11,511 nt of DNA from Bacteroidota bacterium (GTDB lineage: Bacteria > Bacteroidota > Bacteroidia > Bacteroidales > B18-G4). The stretch's first letter is position 1. Every line of letters begins with the position of its first letter. The notes beneath the pieces were generated by a model that ran no database searches, was not told the DNA's origin, and worked only from the letters and a program-made list of their open reading frames with translations. This document shows positions 6,818-11,511 of this stretch, in pieces. Position numbers and translations under genes: made by a program. The stretch lies in NCBI GenBank assembly GCA_030635045.1, contig DAOVZP010000017.1, positions 1 to 11,511 of the forward strand, read 5' to 3'.

Positions 6818-9572
6818 TTTTTTATTCCACATATTTGCATTAATTCTCATCTTGCCATCTCCTTGCTTTTCTTCCGGGGATGATTCCTTAACAATAGAAC
6901 AGATCAATACCCGGGGCAAGCAATTTGCCAGTGAAGGAAATTTTGATGCAGCTGAAAAGGCATTCGATTCCATTTTTCTTATCGATCCCTCCTCTGTAAA
7001 GGCCAGGAATAACCTGGGTATTATATATAAAAGGCTTGGGCGGTATAATGATGCTTTAAGGGTATATTCCGAAGCTGAAAGCATTGTAAAAAATGAATTT
7101 GGCCCGTCAAGTCCTGAATTGGCGCGCTTGTACATGAATATTGGTATTATATACAACCAGAAACAGGATTATGAGCTGGCCTTACAGTATCTGAATTTTG
7201 CTGAAAGCCTGTTTCGGGTTTCGAATATACAAACCGAAGAGGCAAGTATTGTTTATAATAATATCGGCAATTCGTACTTTGGAATGAGGGACTGGCGGAA
7301 AGCACTCCAGTCATATCAGAAAGGGATACAGGTTAAGAAGGCTCTTAACTTTGGAGGCCTGCATATTGCATATGCCAACTGTGCCAGCACCTACGAAAAC
7401 CTGGGGAAATTAGACTCTGCCAGGATGTATTATGATTATTCCATTCAATCGAAGATAGAACGCTGGGGACCTGAAAACATTCGCTTGATCAGCACTTACA
7501 ATAATTATGGTGTCCTGTTGCAAAAAATGAGGAAAAACGAGCTTGCTCTTCAATACCTGGAAGAGGCCCTTGAGCTTGCAACTGAATATTATCAGGAAAA
7601 GCATCCGGGAATAGCTGATTGCCATAGACGATTAGGTGCGTGGTACCTGGAAGCAGGGAATACCGAGCAGGCATTGGAGTATTACCAGAAAGGTGTCAAT
7701 GCGGTGGTTTTTGATTATAATAACCCTGATATTTATGACAATCCCCTTTTGGATGCGGAGATCATCTCTGAGTCCGTATTCCTGGAGGTTCTTTTGGGAA
7801 AAGCAAATGCCCTTGCCATCCTTTATCAGCAAAACCAGGAAATTGATGCCCTGATCGCTTCACTGGCGACACTTGAACTTGCAAATATGCTTGCCGAAAA
7901 AATGCGTTCGTCATATTTAGGGCAGGAAAGTAAGCTTTTCATTACAGAGTATGCCAGAACCGGTTTCGACAGATCCATCCGTACAGCTTTTGATCTTTAT
8001 AAGCTTACGGGTGAACTTGAATATGCCAATAAGGCATTTACTTACGCTGAAAAAAGCAAATCATCTGTATTGCTTGCATCCCTGCAGGAAGTGGAAAACA
8101 AAAAAAACCTGGGAATTCCTTCAGAATTGCAGGTCTTTGAACAGGACCTGAAACGGGAAACCGATACTTACAAGAAAAAACTTTATGAAGAAAAGCAGGG
8201 CCTTTCCCCTGATTCGTTAAAACTCGCCAAATTTCAGGAAAAACTATTGAATCTTAGTCAGCAGCTCGACAGCCTGGATGATGTAATACGCGAAAATTTC
8301 CCCGAATTTGCCACAAAATACAACAATGAGGTTATCGGGCTTAAGGGTGTAATGAACGGCCTTGACAGTGAACATGTGCTTGTTGAATATTCATTGAGCG
8401 ATAGCAGCTTGTTTATTTTTGTGGTTAGTAATGAAGATTATTATATCACCAGCTTACTTATTGATTCTTCATTTCATAAAAATGTTGATGCTTTAAGCCG
8501 TTTTTTGAGGAATAACGATTTTAACAATAACACGATAGATGATTACCGTACATATCTGCATGCCGGATATTATCTTTACCAGACATTCCTGCTGCCCGTT
8601 GAGGAGCAGATACTTGGGAAGAAGCTGATCATTATACCCGACGGTGAACTGGGATATATTCCTTTTGAGGCCTTGCTTACGGAATTACCCTCGGAGGAAA
8701 TGATGGATTACAGGACCTTGCCCTATCTTATCTATAAATACAGGACGAATTATTCATATTCTGCAACATTGCATTTCAGCGATAATAACAGGCAGGAAAA
8801 GCCTCCTAAACAATTGCTTGCGTTTGCTCCTACCTATGAGAATGTGGGTGAGATCAGCAGTGATAAATTCCCCACTTTCCGTGATTATTCAACCTCTCTT
8901 GTGCCACTCAGGTTTATTTCCAGTGAGATCGAGAACATCAGTGCAATTATTGACTGCGACAGCTATGAGGGTTATGAAGCAACCGAGCAGGCATTTAAGG
9001 AAAAGGCTCCGCTCTATGATATACTGCATCTGGCAATGCATACTCTTATCAATGATGAAAACCCGATGTATTCCCAGCTTGTTTTTACATTGAACAATGA
9101 TACCATTGAGGAAAATGATGGTTTACTGAATGCCTACGAGATCTTCAATATGCACTTCAATGCAAGGATGGCTGTTTTAAGTGCCTGCAATACCGGCTCC
9201 GGCAAGCTTCAAAAAGGGGAGGGGATCATGAGCATGGCCAGGGGGTTTATTTTTGCGGGAGTACCTAGTGTTATTATGACATTATGGGCTGTGGAAGATC
9301 AGTCGGGATCCATCCTGATGACCGGGTTCTATCAAAACCTTGACGATGGGATGGATATAGATGAGGCACTGCAGGAAGCCAAACTCAGTTACCTCCGGGA
9401 TGCTGATCAGCTGGGTGCGCATCCGTACCTGTGGTCAGGCTATGTTTGCATTGGTGATACCAGGGCATTGATCAGTCCGGCCTTTGGAAAGTTATACCAG
9501 TTGATCCTTGCTGTTCTGGGCCTGGGGATTATCATATTCCTGGTATATCGCTTTCGCAGAAAAAGGGCATAA
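6804..9572 (+). CDS. Exported TPR-CHAT protease with C-terminal membrane anchor
   Basis: A 922-residue protein. Residues 1-24 (MGRKFFLFHIFALILILP...) form a signal peptide, which supports this start. About six or seven TPR units cover residues 30-300 (for example NNLGIIYKRLGRYNDALRVYSEA). A helical, partly coiled-coil stretch covers about 400-495. The CHAT (caspase HetF-associated) domain spans about 595-885: the His motif LYDILHLAMH has likely catalytic His746, and AVLSACNTG has likely nucleophile Cys795, followed by GEGIMSMARGFIFAGVPSVIMTLW. Both catalytic residues are intact. A single membrane helix at about 897-916 precedes RFRRKRA, predicting a periplasmic protease held in the inner membrane with a cytoplasmic tail. 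CHAT proteins are caspase/separase-like Cys proteases usually activated by a partner. It follows the GG-leader peptide and the shared ECF-type promoter. Its substrate is unknown. Confidence 0.93.
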   Translation: MGRKFFLFHIFALILILPSPCFSSGDDSLTIEQINTRGKQFASEGNFDAAEKAFDSIFLIDPSSVKARNNLGIIYKRLGRYNDALRVYSEAESIVKNEFGPSSPELARLYMNIGIIYNQKQDYELALQYLNFAESLFRVSNIQTEEASIVYNNIGNSYFGMRDWRKALQSYQKGIQVKKALNFGGLHIAYANCASTYENLGKLDSARMYYDYSIQSKIERWGPENIRLISTYNNYGVLLQKMRKNELALQYLEEALELATEYYQEKHPGIADCHRRLGAWYLEAGNTEQALEYYQKGVNAVVFDYNNPDIYDNPLLDAEIISESVFLEVLLGKANALAILYQQNQEIDALIASLATLELANMLAEKMRSSYLGQESKLFITEYARTGFDRSIRTAFDLYKLTGELEYANKAFTYAEKSKSSVLLASLQEVENKKNLGIPSELQVFEQDLKRETDTYKKKLYEEKQGLSPDSLKLAKFQEKLLNLSQQLDSLDDVIRENFPEFATKYNNEVIGLKGVMNGLDSEHVLVEYSLSDSSLFIFVVSNEDYYITSLLIDSSFHKNVDALSRFLRNNDFNNNTIDDYRTYLHAGYYLYQTFLLPVEEQILGKKLIIIPDGELGYIPFEALLTELPSEEMMDYRTLPYLIYKYRTNYSYSATLHFSDNNRQEKPPKQLLAFAPTYENVGEISSDKFPTFRDYSTSLVPLRFISSEIENISAIIDCDSYEGYEATEQAFKEKAPLYDILHLAMHTLINDENPMYSQLVFTLNNDTIEENDGLLNAYEIFNMHFNARMAVLSACNTGSGKLQKGEGIMSMARGFIFAGVPSVIMTLWAVEDQSGSILMTGFYQNLDDGMDIDEALQEAKLSYLRDADQLGAHPYLWSGYVCIGDTRALISPAFGKLYQLILAVLGLGIIIFLVYRFRRKRA

Positions 9573-9598
9573 AAAAAACCCCCGCTTCCGCAGGGGTT
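9571..9598 (-). terminator. Terminator between convergent units
   Basis: On the minus strand AACCCC (9598-9593) pairs with GGGGTT (9582-9577) around CG-rich TGCGGAAGCG, and a run of eight T follows (9578-9571). This is a good intrinsic terminator for the sigma/TPR unit, whose last stop codon is at 9643. It touches the CHAT stop codon. For plus-strand transcripts the hairpin is followed by TCTCTC only, so termination of the CHAT mRNA may be weaker. Confidence 0.8.
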
Positions 9599-9642
9599 CT
9601 CTCAAAAGTCTGTCTTAATTCAATAAAATTAAAAAGTCTTGA

Positions 9643-10413
9643 TCAGTTTTGTATGCTCTTCAGGATCTCGTGTGCTTTATCCTTGTAAAAGCTGTTACTG
9701 AGACTGATCTTGCGGAAAAGGTCTACTGCAATTTCATTTTCATTTAATTTCAGGTAACAAAGAGAGGCGTACCATTCAGCACGCTCAATGTAAAGGTTTT
9801 GATTGTTCTCCATAATAAAATTAAACGGATGCAGAGCTTCCCTGTATTGTCCTAATTCAATATTTGATATTCCTGAATAAAATTGCACCGGAATGTTTTC
9901 GCCGTCGGCATCCAATACCAGGGCAAATAGCTCGAGTGCAGAATTATATTCTTTGTTTTCGTACAACTGGAATGCCTCAATAAGGGCGGCATTCTGGCTG
10001 TCGGTACCCCTGATAAGCAAAGCTGCATCAGGCTGGTAATAGATTTTGAACAAACTGTCGTTAGACATGTTCCCATCCGGCCTCAGGAAGTACAAGGAGA
10101 GCGATGTCATAATCAGCAGTACAACGAATGATGCTGCTGCGATCCTTGATAATTTGTGCCGTAAAATGGTACGTAACAGTCCGGGTTGTTTCTTGTTTTG
10201 GGTGAGGTCGTATACCAGATCGAGTTTCTTCCTCAATTCTATTACCTCACTTTCCTGGATGGCTTCATCAATTTCTTCGTGAAGCTCGAACTCAGACATG
10301 AGTTCCGGGTCATTCTTGAGGTCTAAATCAAAGGCCTCAAGTTCTTCGCCGCTTAACTCCCCACTGAGTTTCTCATCGATAAGTTCAAACAGATCTTTTT
10401 CTAGTGTTTTCAT
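9643..10413 (-). CDS. Membrane TPR protein with anti-sigma-like N-terminus
   Basis: A 256-residue protein. Residues 1-70 are acidic and helical with the pattern seen in Bacteroidota anti-sigma-type proteins (LIDEKLSGELSGEELEAF, then KNDPELMSEFELHEEID), without a zinc-binding HxxxCxxC motif. A transmembrane helix lies at about 91-110 (IAAASFVVLLIMTSLSLYFL), preceded by basic residues, so the N-terminus is predicted cytoplasmic. Residues about 143-250 are TPR-like (AFQLYENKEYNSALELFALVL; SGISNIELGQYREALHPFNFI; ASLCYLKLNENEIAVDLFRKI) and should face the periplasm. The start codon overlaps the sigma stop as ATGA (10413-10410), indicating translational coupling. The best reading is a membrane anti-sigma or co-regulator of the adjacent sigma factor; binding has not been shown. 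Confidence 0.85.
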   Translation of the reverse strand: MKTLEKDLFELIDEKLSGELSGEELEAFDLDLKNDPELMSEFELHEEIDEAIQESEVIELRKKLDLVYDLTQNKKQPGLLRTILRHKLSRIAAASFVVLLIMTSLSLYFLRPDGNMSNDSLFKIYYQPDAALLIRGTDSQNAALIEAFQLYENKEYNSALELFALVLDADGENIPVQFYSGISNIELGQYREALHPFNFIMENNQNLYIERAEWYASLCYLKLNENEIAVDLFRKISLSNSFYKDKAHEILKSIQN

Positions 10414-10982
10414 TGTTTTATTTTATTGAATTCAGGGTCATTTTTTATCCTTTTCACCAGTATTTCTTTACATTGGAACTTTCTCTTCTTGGCGTACTTC
10501 TCGCTTCCGAAGCCCATGGTTTGTGAGATCTCCTGCAATGATTGTTTGGCAAAAAACAATCTGAGCACCTTCTGGCAATCCTCACTTAGCGTAAGGAAAT
10601 GCTTTTGATAAAGTTTGAATCTCTCACTCTTGGGATCAAAAAATGATCCATCCAGAGGTTCTTCTGCGATCTCAAAATCGCCTTCTACCTGCAACTTTAC
10701 ACCGGAAGTTTTGCGTTTTTCAAGTTCTTTCAACCATAAGTTTTTGACAACTGCATAAACATATGTCTTGAAAGAACATGTGATCGCAAAGCTTTCATCG
10801 CCAACCTTCCTGTAAATAGCTACAATGGCTTCCTGGAAAACATCCCGGGCATCATCATCATTACCACTGTTGTTATTTACGAAGGCCTTTACTGAGGGAA
10901 AAAACTTCTTGTAGATGTACTCCAATGTATCGGAGTCATGCAACCGTATACCCTCCAGTAACGATTCTTCGATGTAATGCAT
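10410..10982 (-). CDS. ECF-family RNA polymerase sigma factor
   Basis: 190 residues from ATG 10982. Region 2 lies at about 18-90, with LEYIYKKFFPSVKAFV and DARDVFQEAIVAIYRKV, the core-binding and -10 recognition region. Region 4 lies at about 125-180, with LSEDCQKVLRLFFAKQSLQEISQTMG and an HTH ending in KYAKKRKFQCKEIL, the -35 recognition region. There is no region 1 or 3, and the length suits ECF factors. The frame is open to ATG 11033, but the shared promoter-like element (11027-10995) lies within that extension, and the family N-terminus begins near MHYIEESLLEGIRLHD. I therefore prefer 10982; the leader would then be only about 6-10 nt. It overlaps the downstream membrane TPR gene by ATGA and is probably autoregulated and held at the membrane by that protein. 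Confidence 0.92.
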   Translation of the reverse strand: MHYIEESLLEGIRLHDSDTLEYIYKKFFPSVKAFVNNNSGNDDDARDVFQEAIVAIYRKVGDESFAITCSFKTYVYAVVKNLWLKELEKRKTSGVKLQVEGDFEIAEEPLDGSFFDPKSERFKLYQKHFLTLSEDCQKVLRLFFAKQSLQEISQTMGFGSEKYAKKRKFQCKEILVKRIKNDPEFNKIKQ

Positions 10983-10994
10983 CACAGTTCCAAC

Positions 10995-11027
10995 TATTAA
11001 TACTGATTTTTGAAAAAGGTAACCCTG
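10995..11027 (-). promoter_or_regulatory. Shared bipartite promoter element (ECF-type), minus-strand copy
   Basis: Read on the minus strand: CAGGGTTACCTTTTT (11027-11013), the 9-nt gap CAAAAATCA, then GTATTAATA (11003-10995). Both blocks are identical to those at 6454-6487 upstream of the peptide/CHAT unit. Its position just before the sigma gene suggests autoregulation. Transcription would begin near 10988. Confidence 0.75.
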
Positions 11028-11227
11028 TTTCAATAAAAATTTATAAACTTTTTTCTATTTAAAAGGCTTAATCAATGAAAATCAGTGTGATAAGTTAATA
11101 AATAATTTTTACTTCAATGTTCAATATACGACAAAATTAAAATTTTGTTCCCATTTACACCATAATGATTGAATTATTAATGCAAATATTCGGGGAATTT
11201 ATACTAATTTTAAATAAAAACCGGCAT

Positions 11228-11511
11228 ATGGTGAAAAATATATTTCACGGCATCCTCTTCTTTATAATGCAGTGTGTGTTGATATTTACTTCCTGTTACG
11301 GACAGAATAGCGTGCCGGTGCGCTTTGTGTTCTACAATGTTGAGAATTTATTTGATGTTGTGGATGATCCCCTGACTCTGGATGAAGCTTTTACCCCCGA
11401 AGGCGAAAATGGCTGGAGCATCAAAAGGTACCATGAGAAATTAGATAACATTGCAAAAACCCTGACAGCCCTTGGTGAATGGGAATTGCCTGCGCTGCTT
11501 GCTTTGTGTGA
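11228..11511 (+). CDS. Endonuclease/exonuclease/phosphatase-family protein, 5' part
   Basis: The frame opens at ATG 11228 and runs off the right edge after 94 full codons. The N-terminus is hydrophobic (FHGILFFIMQCVLIFTSC), an export signal. FTSC could be a weak lipobox, or cleavage could be by signal peptidase I after CYGQ. Then come VRFVFYNVENLFDVVDDP, GWSIKRYHEKLDNIAKTL and LPALLALC. This matches the start of EEP-superfamily (DNase I-like) exported proteins of Bacteroidota. Asn37 of YNVEN is a conserved active-site residue, and the next residues should be the metal-binding Glu of the LCEVEN-type motif, cut off here. The activity could be nuclease or phosphatase. It diverges from the sigma factor gene across about 245 bp of AT-rich DNA and has no copy of the shared promoter element. 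Confidence 0.85.
   Translation, partial: MVKNIFHGILFFIMQCVLIFTSCYGQNSVPVRFVFYNVENLFDVVDDPLTLDEAFTPEGENGWSIKRYHEKLDNIAKTLTALGEWELPALLALC

Noticed and set aside
6804..6880. CHAT protein as a lipoprotein (Cys21 in PSPCFSS)
   Set aside because: PSPC does not fit a lipobox. A signal peptidase I site just downstream plus a C-terminal anchor explains the sequence better.
6791..7156. 121-codon minus-strand open frame over the CHAT start
   Set aside because: It is antisense to the signal peptide and first TPRs of a well-supported gene and has no recognisable domain.
6533..9636. Similarity between GTCTTAATTCA...TTAAAAAG at 6533-6556 and 9612-9636
   Set aside because: Eleven identical bases plus an AT-rich tail. 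The contexts differ (5' leader versus gene end), so chance in AT-rich DNA is likely.
6566..10413. Shared MKTL-x-x-DL start of the small peptide and the anti-sigma-like TPR protein
   Set aside because: Similarity ends after about eight residues and codons differ. MKTL starts are common, so homology is not supported.
6454..11027. Type III-E CRISPR (Craspase) locus because of TPR-CHAT plus ECF sigma
   Set aside because: No Cas7-11, Csx30/31 or repeat array is present. The CHAT protein here is exported, unlike Csx29.

Overview
The window looks like a chromosomal segment of a Bacteroidota bacterium, probably Bacteroidales-like, of moderate GC. The support is: a giant secreted PKD-repeat protein of the kind exported by type IX secretion; a DUF4369/TlpA-type thioredoxin; an ECF sigma factor whose partner is an anti-sigma-like membrane TPR protein; starts without Shine-Dalgarno sequences but with A-rich leaders; and TAnnTTTG-type promoters. 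No insertion sequence, CRISPR array or rRNA was seen.

Left part (1-6068, minus strand). One uninterrupted reading frame of at least 1478 codons runs from 4436 off the left edge. It encodes a signal peptide followed by about 17 PKD-like modules, most carrying one Cys near the start and one in a terminal NGC-like motif. Its leader region holds a 40-bp array of 8-bp tandem repeats. Upstream on the same strand is an exported DUF4369/thioredoxin-fold protein with a CGEC active site.

Middle (6000-6453). A tRNA-Val(GAC) gene diverges from the thioredoxin gene. A decayed copy of the 3' half of the same tRNA lies about 115 bp downstream and is followed by a terminator-like hairpin and AT-rich DNA.

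Right part (6454-11027) is the most interesting region. A plus-strand unit encodes a 39-residue peptide with a double-glycine leader and a 922-residue exported TPR-CHAT protease with a C-terminal membrane anchor. A converging minus-strand unit encodes an ECF sigma factor and a membrane TPR protein with an anti-sigma-like N-terminus, overlapping by ATGA. Both units are preceded by the same bipartite element: 15 identical bases, a 9-10 nt gap, then 9 identical bases. This is best read as the sigma factor's own promoter. It joins sigma factor, putative anti-sigma, peptide and CHAT protease into one predicted self-amplifying circuit. A proteolytic switch, with CHAT cleaving the anti-sigma or the peptide, is a hypothesis only. 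The two units meet at a terminator near 9571-9598.

Right edge. The start of an exported endonuclease/exonuclease/phosphatase-family protein is present and is cut at the window end just before its expected catalytic Glu.
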